The notes below the pieces were generated by a model. It was not told the origin of the DNA, ran no database searches, and saw nothing but the letters and a program-made list of their open reading frames with translations. A DNA stretch of 64,000 nt, from NCBI GenBank assembly GCA_022842065.1, contig JALHQH010000027.1:62001-126000 (forward strand). Direction: 5' to 3'. Source of the DNA: Caldilineaceae bacterium (GTDB taxonomy: Bacteria; Chloroflexota; Anaerolineae; Caldilineales; Caldilineaceae). The position numbers and the translations under genes were made by a program. Each line of letters opens with the position of its first letter. Positions within the stretch are counted from its first letter, which is position 1. Below are positions 1-8,685 of the stretch, piece after piece.

Positions 1-1
1 G

Positions 2-772
2 ATGACAGATATTCTCGCCTCGCTCGGCCGTTTACAAGATGTACAGAACCTGTTGGACGTTGTCCTGGTCTCTTTGGTCTTTTACATTCTGCTGCGTTTC
101 TTTCGTGGCACCCAGGCTGTACAACTCCTCCGCGGGATTTTGTTGATCGCGCTGGCCGCGGCTGTGGTTAGCCAGATGACTGATTTGACCGCCTTTAATT
201 GGTTGCTCAGTCAAAGCATGAATGTCATTCTGGTGGCGATTCCGGTGATCTTTCAACCTGAGTTGCGGCGGGCATTGGAACGGGTGGGGCGGTCTGCCCC
301 CCTCTTGGGGCGCCGAGCTGATAACACGGGTACCCAACGAGTGATCAGTGAAGTCGTCAAAGCGGTCGAACAGTTGGCCCAACGTAAACATGGCGCGCTG
401 ATTGTCTTTGAGGGCGCAACCGGGTTGGGCGAAGTGACCGGGCGTGGGGTATTGATCAATGCCGAGGTGACCGCCGAGTTGTTGACGACGATCTTTTTCC
501 CCAACACTGCCCTGCATGATGGGGCCGTGGTACTGCGCGGCGAGCGCATTATTGCCGCTAGTTGTGTCCTCCCCCTCACCGAACGTGAGCTAACGGATAA
601 TCAGATGGGGACCCGTCATCGTGCGGCCCTTGGTGTGACCGAACAGTCAGATGCGCTGACCATCGTGGTTTCGGAAGAGACAGCCGCCATCTCGGTCGCA
701 CGCAATGGGCGCATCCTACGGATTGATAGTGGGATTCTGCGCACGATTTTGAGTGATTTTTACCGGACGTAA
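2..772 (+). CDS. cdaA: Diadenylate cyclase CdaA
   Basis: Makes the second messenger c-di-AMP from two ATP at the inner face of the membrane. The 256-residue length fits the CdaA/YbbP family. Three hydrophobic segments (about residues 17-35, 42-58 and 68-84) precede a DAC domain carrying both diagnostic motifs: DGA at 173-175 (in LHDGAVV) and RHR at 205-207 (in GTRHRAAL). The ATG is at the second base of the window, so the upstream neighbour is not visible. The ybbR gene follows after 6 bp, the usual cdaA-cdaR pairing, which implies co-transcription and regulation of cyclase activity by the YbbR protein. Assignment is firm; the exact start cannot be tested because no upstream sequence is present. 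Confidence 0.95.
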   Translation: MTDILASLGRLQDVQNLLDVVLVSLVFYILLRFFRGTQAVQLLRGILLIALAAAVVSQMTDLTAFNWLLSQSMNVILVAIPVIFQPELRRALERVGRSAPLLGRRADNTGTQRVISEVVKAVEQLAQRKHGALIVFEGATGLGEVTGRGVLINAEVTAELLTTIFFPNTALHDGAVVLRGERIIAASCVLPLTERELTDNQMGTRHRAALGVTEQSDALTIVVSEETAAISVARNGRILRIDSGILRTILSDFYRT

Positions 773-778
773 TCGCTT

Positions 779-2182
779 ATGCAAATGCAACAAAGGCTGC
801 TAAGCCTGTGGAAGCGGCTTGTCGCCCAGGTTGGCACCTTGGTTTTGTCAGGCATTATGGGGTTGATTGTCTGGCTGATTGCCATCAACTCGATCAATCC
901 CCTGGTAACGCGTGCCTTTCCCGAAAGTATTCCTGTCGAGGTCCAAGGGCTCTCACCCAACCTGATGCCGCTCCAAGATCTAAGCAAAGAGACGGTGCGC
1001 CTCACGGTACGCGCCCCCGAAAAAAGTTGGGAGTCGTTACAAAGCCGCAACCTGCAGGCCTATATCGATCTAACCGGCTATACAAAGGGTGCCTACGATG
1101 TGCCGATTGTGATTGAAGCGACCGATAATAATGTTGATGTCACCGAAATGCAACGGCGGCAACTGCGGATCCAATTGGATGAAGTCATTACCAAAACCGT
1201 TGCGGTTCACGTCTCGGTCATGGATGATGCCGAGTATGGTTATGCCTGGGAGACCCCCATTGTCGAGCCGAGTAGTTTACAGATTCGCGGTCCTGCGCAA
1301 CTGGTAAATCAGGTGGTTGTAGCCGAAGCACCGGTTTATCTGCGTGGGGCAACCACACAGGTGGAGCGACTCCAGACGATTCAACTGCTGAATCGCCAGG
1401 ATCAGTCCGTGCCGAATGTGATTGCCGAACCAAGCGCGGTAGAGGTGACCATTCCGGTGGAGCGGTGGCCAGGGCGGCGCTCGGTGGCCGTGCGTGTAAA
1501 GTTGATTGGCATCCCCGCGGCCGGCTACCGCTTGGGGCGCGTCACCCCGGAGCCATCCAATGTTGTGCTCTATGGCAATGCGGCGGTATTAGAACAAGTG
1601 CCTGGTTATGTGGAGACTGCCCCCCTCTCGCTCGATGGGGCTACCGATGAAATTCGGTCGCGGCTAGAGTTAATTCTGCCGGAAGGGGTCAATGCGTCTG
1701 ATGGCAATGCCGTAGCCGTGATCGCAGAAGTCTTACCGATTGAAGATGGCCGGACAATGACGTTGCGCCCAATTGTCCGGGGGGTGACACCGGGCTTGGA
1801 GGCGACCTTTGCGCCCGATACAGTGGATGTGATCTTGAGTGGCCCATCGACTTCACTCAGTTCGCTGGGGTCGGATGATCTCTATGTGATTCTTGATGTC
1901 AATGGCCTGTTGCCGGGCAGCTATGTGATCAAGCCTGATGTGGCCAAGCCCGAAGAAATTCGCAATGAAGGTGTGCTGCCGGAGACAGTCGAAGTGGTGA
2001 TTACCACGCTGGTAACCGCAACGCCCACCACAACGCGACCCTTGCCCATTGCGCCGACCGGCAGTTTGACGGTCACGACGGGCGTTCCTACTTTGGCAGT
2101 GACCACCGCACTCTCTGCCACTGATGCCATCAGTGTAACAACTACCCCGATCACAACTGAGGTCATAACGCCTTATAGATAA
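779..2182 (+). CDS. ybbR: YbbR-like (CdaR) membrane-anchored protein
   Basis: Probable extracytoplasmic partner and regulator of CdaA. The 467-residue protein has one N-terminal membrane anchor (about residues 18-40). After it come repeated YbbR-type beta modules, visible as recurring V.V...G.p..Y and P..V...G segments. It ends in a Thr/Pro/Val-rich low-complexity tail from about residue 405 that is longer than in Firmicutes homologues and probably lies in the cell envelope. It starts 6 bp after cdaA stops, so the two are likely translated from one mRNA. The family is recognised from context plus architecture. The number of YbbR modules (probably four) is an estimate. Confidence 0.85.
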   Translation: MQMQQRLLSLWKRLVAQVGTLVLSGIMGLIVWLIAINSINPLVTRAFPESIPVEVQGLSPNLMPLQDLSKETVRLTVRAPEKSWESLQSRNLQAYIDLTGYTKGAYDVPIVIEATDNNVDVTEMQRRQLRIQLDEVITKTVAVHVSVMDDAEYGYAWETPIVEPSSLQIRGPAQLVNQVVVAEAPVYLRGATTQVERLQTIQLLNRQDQSVPNVIAEPSAVEVTIPVERWPGRRSVAVRVKLIGIPAAGYRLGRVTPEPSNVVLYGNAAVLEQVPGYVETAPLSLDGATDEIRSRLELILPEGVNASDGNAVAVIAEVLPIEDGRTMTLRPIVRGVTPGLEATFAPDTVDVILSGPSTSLSSLGSDDLYVILDVNGLLPGSYVIKPDVAKPEEIRNEGVLPETVEVVITTLVTATPTTTRPLPIAPTGSLTVTTGVPTLAVTTALSATDAISVTTTPITTEVITPYR

Positions 2183-2209
2183 CACAACTAAACGTGGCAC
2201 AATTGTGTA

Positions 2210-2231
2210 CTGTGCATCCCCTGATGCACAG
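2210..2231 (+). terminator. Hairpin after ybbR
   Basis: Perfect 9-bp stem (CTGTGCATC at 2210-2218 with GATGCACAG at 2223-2231) and a CCCT tetraloop, 27 bp after the ybbR stop. The following bases are only moderately T-rich, so it is a weak intrinsic terminator or an mRNA 3'-end stabiliser. Confidence 0.5.
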
Positions 2232-2303
2232 ACCGCTTTGTGTCAACTCTATTTGTTTTGTCTATTAGTTTTTCTAAAATAACAGTTACACAAAATCAGC
2301 AGC

Positions 2304-2346
2304 GCCGGCCGCAACTGCGTTTTTGTCAAAACGCAATTCTGCCGGC
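2304..2346. repeat. Two-tier inverted repeat upstream of der
   Basis: An outer GCCGGC stem (2304-2309 with 2341-2346) encloses an inner 8-bp stem, TGCGTTTT at 2316-2323 with AAAACGCA at 2328-2335, and a TGTC loop. It lies between ybbR and der, about 85 bp before the der start. It could be a second terminator or a leader structure for der; no T-tract follows. Confidence 0.45.
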
Positions 2347-2431
2347 GGTGTAAGTTCTGTATTAATGATCCGACCGAATTGCGGTTGGATCTAAGCGCAA
2401 AGTATATCGTACGCGAAAAGAGCTTGTCATT

Positions 2432-3817
2432 ATGTTAAAAAAGAAACCAGTTGTTGCGCTCGTCGGGCGCCCCAATGTGGGCAAATCGACCCTCTTCAAC
2501 CGCATTATCGGCCGCCGGGTCGCGATCGTTGAAGATCTGCCTGGCACCACGCGTGACCGGATCTATGGCGAAAGCGACTGGAATGGCGTGGGGTTCATTG
2601 TCATTGATACTGGCGGTTTGGAAGCCCCTTCCGCCATTGCCGAGGCGCGCCTGCGCCAACCAGATGCCCAACCATTAGCCCAAGGGTCGATCGATTTTAT
2701 TAAACCGATCCAGAATCAGGCCCAAGTTGCCATTGCCGAAGCCGATATTATTGTCTTTGTGGTTGATGGTCGCGAGGGCCTGAGTGCCGCCGATCAGGAT
2801 GTGGCTGAAGTATTACGTCTTTCCAACAAGCCGATCTTTGTGGCGGTCAACAAGACGGAGAATAAAGAAAAACAGCTTGATGCGGTCGAATTCTGGAGTC
2901 TGAACCTGAGTGAGCCGCTCCCCATCAGTGCTTATCATGGCGATGGCATTGGTGATCTGCTTGATCTGATTGTCGCCACCTTGCCGGCCTATCCAGCTAA
3001 TTACGATGAGGTCGAAAAGCTGGTTGGGGTGGCGATTGTCGGGCGTCCGAATGTGGGCAAGAGCAGCCTGCTCAACGCGCTCTTGCAAAGTGAACGGGCG
3101 ATTGTCAGCGCTGTGCCAGGGACGACACGCGATCCCATCGACACGGAATTAGTCTACAATGGCGAAACGCTGGTACTGATCGATACCGCAGGCATTCGGC
3201 GGCGCGGCAGTATTGAGGCCGGTATTGAATATTACAGCGTGCTGCGCAGCATGCGCAGCATTGATCGCGCCGACGTCGCCCTGCTGCTGATCGACGGCGT
3301 CGAAGGGGTGACGGCACAGGATGCCCATGTGGCCGGTTATGTGCTCGAACGCCAAAAAGGGGTGGTCGTCATCATCAATAAGTGGGACGCGGTCGAAAAA
3401 GACGCCTACACCATGATCACCTTTGAACGCCAGGTGCGCGAAGATCTCAAGTTCCTCAGCTATGTCCCGGTGCTCTTTATCAGCGCCAAGACCCGCCAGC
3501 GCATTCACCAGGTGTTGCCGACCACCATGGAAGTGGTGGAAGCGCGCCGACACCGCTTGACGACCAGCGAGTTTAACCAGATCTTGCACGATGCCTATGA
3601 CAAAACGATGCCGCCCTCGCGGTCCGGGCAAAGCCTGCGGCTCTACTTTGGGACACAAGTTGGCACCGAACCGCCGACCTTTGTGATCTTCGTCAATGAT
3701 CCGGAGTTGGTACACTTTTCTTACGAGCGCTATATCGAAAATTGTATTCGCGCTTATTATCCTTTCACGGGTACGCCAATCCGCATCTATTTCCGTGCGC
3801 GGCGCAACGAGTCATAA
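2432..3817 (+). CDS. der: Ribosome-associated GTPase Der (EngA)
   Basis: Tandem-GTPase factor for maturation of the large ribosomal subunit. Both G domains are visible: P-loops GRPNVGKS at residues 12-19 and 204-211, each followed by switch and DTAG/DTGG elements and an NK.D/NKWD specificity motif. The last roughly 110 residues form the KH-like C-terminal domain. At 461 residues it is slightly longer than usual; the extra length sits after the first DTGG (about residues 64-90), a common lineage-specific insertion. No strong Shine-Dalgarno precedes the ATG, but the N-terminus (MLKKKPVVALVGRP) aligns with the family. Confidence 0.95.
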   Translation: MLKKKPVVALVGRPNVGKSTLFNRIIGRRVAIVEDLPGTTRDRIYGESDWNGVGFIVIDTGGLEAPSAIAEARLRQPDAQPLAQGSIDFIKPIQNQAQVAIAEADIIVFVVDGREGLSAADQDVAEVLRLSNKPIFVAVNKTENKEKQLDAVEFWSLNLSEPLPISAYHGDGIGDLLDLIVATLPAYPANYDEVEKLVGVAIVGRPNVGKSSLLNALLQSERAIVSAVPGTTRDPIDTELVYNGETLVLIDTAGIRRRGSIEAGIEYYSVLRSMRSIDRADVALLLIDGVEGVTAQDAHVAGYVLERQKGVVVIINKWDAVEKDAYTMITFERQVREDLKFLSYVPVLFISAKTRQRIHQVLPTTMEVVEARRHRLTTSEFNQILHDAYDKTMPPSRSGQSLRLYFGTQVGTEPPTFVIFVNDPELVHFSYERYIENCIRAYYPFTGTPIRIYFRARRNES

Positions 3818-3827
3818 CAAACAAGCT

Positions 3828-4757
3828 ATGCAGCGTTTATACTTATATCGGATCGAACTGCTCCTAATCAGCATCTTGATCGCCGCCATCGCGTTCTTTG
3901 GTTATCTGGGGTATGGGCTAGTTTATACAACGCCCCATTTTTCAGGTCAGCAAGCCTTTACCTATGTCCAACGCCAGTTGGATGCCGGCCCACGCGTGAC
4001 GGGGAGTGCAGAGAGTACAGAAGTTGGTGATTGGTTAGCGCAAGAGTTATCGGGGGCGGAGTGGCAGGTTCTACTCCAGCCGTTTACGCTGCCCAATGGC
4101 ATTAGCGCGCGCAACATTATTGCCGTGCATGAAAGTGCAACACCGAATGCCCCGGTCGCCATGCTTGGCACCCATTATGATACGCGGATCTTTGCCACGG
4201 CGGACAACACCAGCGCCAACCAGGATGAGCCGACCCTGGGTGCCAACGCCAACGCCTCGGGCGTGGCAGTGCTGCTCGAGGTCGCCCGTACGGTGGATCT
4301 GACCCTGAGTGGGCACACCCTCTGTGTCGTCTTTTTTGATGCAGATGCGAACAGCGAGATTCCGGGCTGGGAAGGCTACTGGGGAAGTCGTTTCTTTGAG
4401 CAGAATCTCGCCGGCAGCGTGCCGGCCTGTGCCGACCCACGTTTTGTGTTGCTTTTAGAAAGTGTCGGGTACAGTGGCGAACCACTCTCGCTGATTGGCG
4501 AAGACGCGCCATTGCGCAATGCACTTTGGCGGGTTACCGGCGAGCTGGGGGAGGAAGCCAAATTCCGCAATGAGGTGGGCGCACTGACGTTTTCGCCCCT
4601 CCAGCGCCTGGCGCGCCCCATGGTCTTGATCACCAATCGTACCTATCCTTATCAGCATACCTTGCAGGATACGCTGGACAAGGTTAATCAGGATAATCTC
4701 CATCTTGTTGGTGGGCTGCTGGAAAGTTGGCTGGAACAAGGCGCACCCTTTGAATAG
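3828..4757 (+). CDS. M28-family peptidase-like protein, metal site altered
   Basis: Membrane-anchored (hydrophobic segment about residues 10-30) exported domain with the M28 aminopeptidase / glutaminyl-cyclase fold. The first zinc histidine is present in GTHYDT (H116), as is the last one in QHTLQDTLDKV (H277). At three other positions the usual ligands are changed. The bridging Asp of GANDNASG reads Ala (GANANASG, residue 141). The Glu-Asp pair of FFDAED reads Asp-Ala (FFDADA, 173-174). The Asp of LLLDxxG reads Glu (LLLES, 211). The ATG at 3828 is chosen because the longer frame overlaps der by about 120 bp and would put unrelated residues ahead of the membrane segment. It is probably a weak or non-catalytic homologue that binds peptides. 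The gene begins 10 bp after der. Confidence 0.8.
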   Translation: MQRLYLYRIELLLISILIAAIAFFGYLGYGLVYTTPHFSGQQAFTYVQRQLDAGPRVTGSAESTEVGDWLAQELSGAEWQVLLQPFTLPNGISARNIIAVHESATPNAPVAMLGTHYDTRIFATADNTSANQDEPTLGANANASGVAVLLEVARTVDLTLSGHTLCVVFFDADANSEIPGWEGYWGSRFFEQNLAGSVPACADPRFVLLLESVGYSGEPLSLIGEDAPLRNALWRVTGELGEEAKFRNEVGALTFSPLQRLARPMVLITNRTYPYQHTLQDTLDKVNQDNLHLVGGLLESWLEQGAPFE

Positions 4758-4832
4758 GCGCAAGGGCTGTAGAAGACAAGCATGTGGCCCCCTGCCTAAA
4801 AATCGACGCAAAATCTAGGACAAACACACGGG

Positions 4833-4860
4833 TTACGTGACGTCTAAAGTGTAGTATGAT
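4833..4860 (+). promoter_or_regulatory. Putative promoter for the response-regulator gene
   Basis: TTACGT (4833-4838) and TATGAT (4855-4860) with a 16-bp spacer, followed by a roughly 80-nt leader to the ATG at 4948. The match is partial. Confidence 0.35.
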
Positions 4861-4947
4861 AGGGTATTGTGAATTTCGAAGATTAGACACTTTGCAATCG
4901 ATACCGGCAAAAGTGTCTCTAGCGGTGCAAGTCAGTGGAAAAGCAGT

Positions 4948-5355
4948 ATGAAACCTTCGCCGACCCTTGCGTCTGCGCTTACAGTGCGTGTGCTCGTCGT
5001 GGATGATGAAGAAAAATTGGCGCGATTTGTCTGTATCTTATTGAAACAGATGGGGTACCAAGCTACGGCCTGCCGTAGTGTCGAAGAGGCGCGCCGGCTC
5101 TTGTTAAATGGGGCTTGGAGTCTGGTGATTACCGACATTGTGATCCCGCGCGAAAATGGTTTTGACCTGATGCGCTGGGTGCAATCCCACTATCCGGCCC
5201 TGCCTGTGGTTGCGATGACGGCCCATTCATCCGAGGCAGTCAGCCAGCAAATCAATAAATATGGCTTTGCGGCGATTCTCCATAAACCCTTTAGCATTGA
5301 AAATTTCCAACAGGTAATCCAGCAGATTGGGTTACCTTATTTTCCCCCACGCTGA
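4948..5355 (+). CDS. Single-domain response regulator (CheY-like receiver)
   Basis: Phosphoacceptor receiver domain with no output domain (135 residues). The acidic pair DD is at 19-20, the phosphorylated Asp at D63 (LVITDIVIP), the conserved Thr at T91 (VAMTAH) and the Lys at K113 (LHKPF), so it should be functional. No histidine kinase is adjacent. It probably passes signals through protein-protein contact, as CheY or Spo0F do. It sits 53 bp upstream of lgt on the same strand, but nothing ties it to lipoprotein processing. Confidence 0.9.
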   Translation: MKPSPTLASALTVRVLVVDDEEKLARFVCILLKQMGYQATACRSVEEARRLLLNGAWSLVITDIVIPRENGFDLMRWVQSHYPALPVVAMTAHSSEAVSQQINKYGFAAILHKPFSIENFQQVIQQIGLPYFPPR

Positions 5356-5407
5356 TCACCTGCTAATCACGCGCTGTAGTGCGCCCGAAGTCAGGAATGA
5401 GGTTGGC

Positions 5408-6319
5408 ATGAACCCAGTTCTTTTGCAAATAGGGCCTTTTGCTTTACGTTGGTATGGGCTCTTGCTGGTAGGAGGTGCAGTTGTGGCGGCCTGGTTAGCC
5501 AGCCGTTATGCCGCGCGCGACGGCGAGCGGCCTGACCATATCTGGAATCTGCTGGCCTGGACACTGCTGGCTGGCATTATCGGGGCGCGGCTCTACCATG
5601 TCTTTAGCACGCCGGCAACTGGTTATGGCTGGTCCTACTACCGCACTTATCCGCTCGAGATTATCAACTTTTGGAATGGTGGGTTGCGGGGGCTGGGAAT
5701 TTATGGCGGCTTGCTGGGGGGAGCGTTAGCTGTTGTGCTCTACGGCTGGCGCAACCGGCTCAACGTGTTGCGCTATTTAGACTACATTGCACCCAATCTT
5801 TTACTGGCCCAAGCAATTGGCCGGCTGGGTAACTTTGTCAATCAAGAACTCTATGGACCACCCACTGATTTGCCCTGGGCCTTCCACCTCAATCCTCATT
5901 ACCCTTGCCAATTACCCCCGGCGCTGCCCCCCGACATTCAATTCTGTGGGGCTGCAACGCTGGACGCACCAACCCTGGCCTGGTATGCAAGCCAGGGCTT
6001 TCACCCCACCTTTTTCTATGAAATGGGTTGGAATCTGCTCATGTTTGGGCTGTTGGCCGGGCTGATCTGGCGCTTTGGCAGGCAACTACGTCAGGGCGAC
6101 GCGACCTTGCTCTACTTAATCGCCTACAGTGTTGGCCGTTTCTGGGTCGAGTACTTTCGTCCCGATGCGTGGCTGATCGGTGGGTTGCCAACGGCGCAAT
6201 GGGTGGCGATCGGGTTGCTCCTGCTGGCCGGTCTGCTGCTGCTTTGGCGGCATTGGGGTTGGTCATGGCGCGCAAACCAGGCCGAGTCACTCGCCACCTT
6301 GCGTGGCCGGCCGGTTTAA
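5408..6319 (+). CDS. lgt: Phosphatidylglycerol--prolipoprotein diacylglyceryl transferase
   Basis: Adds the diacylglyceryl group to the lipobox cysteine of prelipoproteins. It is a multi-pass membrane protein of 303 residues with the Lgt signature GRLGNFVNQE at 138-147 and the HPTFFYE segment later on. The usual histidine of the FHGG loop is replaced by Tyr (GIYGG, about residue 99), as in several Gram-positive Lgt proteins. An inserted Pro/Cys-containing loop (about residues 150-200) is longer than in E. coli. The start at 5408 is supported by GAGGT 4 bp upstream and by homology beginning at MNPVLLQIG; the open frame extends 81 bp further upstream without a matching N-terminus. Confidence 0.92.
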   Translation: MNPVLLQIGPFALRWYGLLLVGGAVVAAWLASRYAARDGERPDHIWNLLAWTLLAGIIGARLYHVFSTPATGYGWSYYRTYPLEIINFWNGGLRGLGIYGGLLGGALAVVLYGWRNRLNVLRYLDYIAPNLLLAQAIGRLGNFVNQELYGPPTDLPWAFHLNPHYPCQLPPALPPDIQFCGAATLDAPTLAWYASQGFHPTFFYEMGWNLLMFGLLAGLIWRFGRQLRQGDATLLYLIAYSVGRFWVEYFRPDAWLIGGLPTAQWVAIGLLLLAGLLLLWRHWGWSWRANQAESLATLRGRPV

Positions 6320-6327
6320 GCAGTCGA

Positions 6328-6361
6328 GCGCGGCGTCTATTGCGATCAGCGTGCGCCGCGC
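6328..6361. terminator. GC-rich hairpin between convergent lgt and the DUF503 gene
   Basis: Perfect 8-bp stem, GCGCGGCG (6328-6335) with CGCCGCGC (6354-6361), in the 69-bp gap between convergent genes. There is no T-tract, so intrinsic termination is uncertain. Confidence 0.35.
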
Positions 6362-6388
6362 CCAATCAACGGTGGTTACTGCGGCACA

Positions 6389-6676
6389 TTAATCGACCAT
6401 CTCAATGTAATAGTCAATCAGTTGGGCATCCATGCGCCAGCCTTCGACGCGGTTGGCAACATTTTGCAATTGGCGGTTCGCCAATGCCGGGGTTGCGCTG
6501 ACACAGGCTACTTCAATCACGGCGCGGGTCAGTACATCCTGCGCATCGGCTTCACAAACGGAAACATTATAGTCGTGGCGGAGGCGCGCAATCAGCGGCT
6601 TTAAGATGCTGCGCTTGCCTTTAAGGCTCTCGTTCAGGGGCAAGTAGAGTTCGAGGGTTAGTAGTCCAATGGCCAT
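6389..6676 (-). CDS. DUF503 (YlxP-like) protein
   Basis: Small 95-residue protein of the DUF503/YlxP family, recognised from the N-terminal pattern [20 protein letters not shown]. Homologues are often encoded near rbfA/infB and are thought to act around the ribosome, but the function is not established. It starts 6 bp after lipM stops, so it is the last gene of the ygfZ-like/lipM/DUF503 operon. It is convergent with lgt. Confidence 0.85.
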   Translation of the reverse strand: MAIGLLTLELYLPLNESLKGKRSILKPLIARLRHDYNVSVCEADAQDVLTRAVIEVACVSATPALANRQLQNVANRVEGWRMDAQLIDYYIEMVD

Positions 6677-6682
6677 AAGGTT

Positions 6683-7531
6683 TTACCGGCTTTCCGTCCA
6701 AGCCGGATTTGCATATTGTTCACGGATTAAGCGGGCGGCACTTTGGGCTTCCCCTGGCGTCAGGGTACTGCGTTGAAAGTCCAGAGCCAAGGTCTCTTGA
6801 AAGCCTTTTACAAAGGCCGCAGCCACAGTTGTAAAATCTAAACGCGGATCGTCTGCGCACACATCAAGTGCGCTTGCCAATGTACAGGCATGGTTAAGCA
6901 GTTGGGTGCGCAAGGGTGCGATCTCCTCCCCTGCCAGCACCAACACATCGACCAGCCGTGTAATATCGCCGACGAGGGGCAGACTGCCATGTTGCAGCAC
7001 ATAGCGCGCCCGGCGACTCTGCGCGCTGCCCATCAACTTACGCCCAGCTACCGTAATTTCATAGGCACTGGGAACTTCAAAACAAGCCGCTGAAACATCC
7101 ACACCAGTGCGTACATCACCAGCGGCCTTGTCGGCCTGTACACCCAGGTGACGTAGCCCCGCCACCAAGGCATTGCTTAGCCGCAAGTAGGCATCCATTA
7201 CGCCACCTTGGACGCGCGGCTCATCGGCCCCCGCCGCCACCGCATAGGTCAACTCATCAGTATGGAGGATCGCGCGCCCCCCAGTGGAGCGGCGGACAAT
7301 CTCATAGCCGTGGGCGGCGGCCGCCGCCCGATCAATTTCAGCGATCTGTTGGTGGCGGCCAAGGCTGATCGTCGGCGGTTGCCAGCGATAAAAACGTAAC
7401 GTCGGCGGACTTTCGCCGGCAGCACAAGCTTGGGCAATCGCCTGATCAACAGCCATGTTGGCGGCCCCGGAACGGGGCGCATCTTCGATAATCAGCCGCC
7501 AGGTAGCGGCAGGGAAAGCGCTGATTGACAT
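6683..7531 (-). CDS. lipM: Octanoyltransferase LipM (lipoate-protein ligase A fold)
   Basis: Transfers octanoyl groups from acyl carrier protein to GcvH or E2 lipoyl domains in lipoic-acid assembly. The 282-residue protein has the LplA/LipB-fold motif [11 protein letters not shown] at 80-90, a catalytic-type cysteine at C150 (SAACFEVPS) and the conserved lysine in GRKLMGSAQ (K165). The cysteine matches the position described for LipM rather than for true lipoate ligases. LplA or LipL activity cannot be excluded from sequence alone. It follows a YgfZ/GcvT-fold gene by 17 bp, a sensible pairing because both touch lipoyl and iron-sulfur protein metabolism. Confidence 0.85.
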   Translation of the reverse strand: MSISAFPAATWRLIIEDAPRSGAANMAVDQAIAQACAAGESPPTLRFYRWQPPTISLGRHQQIAEIDRAAAAAHGYEIVRRSTGGRAILHTDELTYAVAAGADEPRVQGGVMDAYLRLSNALVAGLRHLGVQADKAAGDVRTGVDVSAACFEVPSAYEITVAGRKLMGSAQSRRARYVLQHGSLPLVGDITRLVDVLVLAGEEIAPLRTQLLNHACTLASALDVCADDPRLDFTTVAAAFVKGFQETLALDFQRSTLTPGEAQSAARLIREQYANPAWTESR

Positions 7532-7548
7532 AAGTTTATCGATTAAGG

Positions 7549-8568
7549 CTAAATAAAGGGCAGGGCACTTACGGTCGCAGTCTGATCCGCCACCTGCACC
7601 TGGCTACCGGGCGCATTGTGCGGCCGTTTGAGAATAGCCAGCGCAATCGGCGCAGCAAGGGCAGGACTATAGGCGACACTGGTCACGGTCCCGATCGTGC
7701 GCCCTTCGGCCTGCACTTCGGCACCTGGGAGTAACAAGGTCTCACTCCGTAGCCCAACCAGCCGCTTGGTTACTTTATCATAAGTAATCTGCCGCGCAAT
7801 AATCTCCTGGCCGGTGTAGCAGCCTTTATTTTCAGCACAACTCCAGCCCAACTCGGCTTCCAACGGATTGTACTCATTGGTCAATTCGTAGCCGGGCAAA
7901 GGCAGCCCTAGCTCAATCCGCCGGATCTGGTAGGCGTCCTCAGCGGTCAGGAGGGCGGCCCCCGCCTCTTGCAGCCGCTTGATCAAGGCTTGCTCCAATA
8001 GATCATCCTGCGGGGTGGTCTGGACGATGATTTCATAGCCGGGCAGATCATAATGTGCCTGTTTGAGCACGATGATCCCCTCATTTTCGAGCCAGGCGCC
8101 ATTTGCCAATGGGGCGACCAACAAGCCGCTTTTTTCCAATACAGTAGCCGCGGCCGGGCCCATGACGCGCAGACGCTTGTAAGTCTCGCTGCCATTGCGC
8201 ACCTTGACCTTATCCATGAAAAAGATCTGGCTACGCAGATGGCGTTCCAAGGTGACCGTCTCTGCCGGGGCCGGCAGCAGCCACAATTCATCGGGCCGGC
8301 TGACCACGGTAAAGACCTGTTCAATGCGCGCGGTTGCATTCGTCAGCACCGTTACCGCGGATTGACCAAGGGGTAACTTGTTGATCTCGTTAGTCGTCAT
8401 ACGGTGGAGAAAGTCGCTGCGATCCTGATCGGTGAGGATGATGACGCCGGCGGTGGGGCGCAGCAAAATGGCTGCGCCGTCGACGAGCGCTTGATAATCA
8501 GCCTCGGCATAGGCTTCGGTTAATTGATTGGCTTCCATTGTTGCTTCAGTCATCAGATTCTGTCTCAT
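7549..8568 (-). CDS. ygfZ: YgfZ/GcvT-fold folate-binding protein
   Basis: Tetrahydrofolate-binding protein of the YgfZ (COG0354) group, which supports repair or assembly of iron-sulfur enzymes such as MiaB and lipoyl synthase. The diagnostic motif KGCYTGQE is at residues 248-255 (Cys250), preceded by the GcvT-like [11 protein letters not shown] segment. At 339 residues the length fits. Three in-frame ATGs lie within the first 11 codons (8568, 8553, 8538) and none has a clear ribosome-binding site, so the exact start is open. It is the first gene of a tight three-gene operon with lipM and the DUF503 gene. MtaB, a possible client, is also encoded in this window. Confidence 0.85.
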   Translation of the reverse strand: MRQNLMTEATMEANQLTEAYAEADYQALVDGAAILLRPTAGVIILTDQDRSDFLHRMTTNEINKLPLGQSAVTVLTNATARIEQVFTVVSRPDELWLLPAPAETVTLERHLRSQIFFMDKVKVRNGSETYKRLRVMGPAAATVLEKSGLLVAPLANGAWLENEGIIVLKQAHYDLPGYEIIVQTTPQDDLLEQALIKRLQEAGAALLTAEDAYQIRRIELGLPLPGYELTNEYNPLEAELGWSCAENKGCYTGQEIIARQITYDKVTKRLVGLRSETLLLPGAEVQAEGRTIGTVTSVAYSPALAAPIALAILKRPHNAPGSQVQVADQTATVSALPFI

Positions 8569-8625
8569 TTTCTGCCGTAACGGCCTATCTACTCAACTAC
8601 AGTATAGCCGATCACCATGCAATCA

Positions 8626-8652
8626 GCCGCATAGAGCATAACTTTATGCGGC
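8626..8652 (-). terminator. Hairpin after the lipoprotein hydrolase gene
   Basis: Stem GCCGCATA (8626-8633) with TATGCGGC (8645-8652), 11-nt loop, 34 bp past the stop of the lipoprotein gene on the minus strand. No run of T follows, so it is a weak terminator candidate. Confidence 0.35.
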
Positions 8653-8685
8653 CCAATAAGCAGTAAGACCTGTTCCGAGGCAGGC

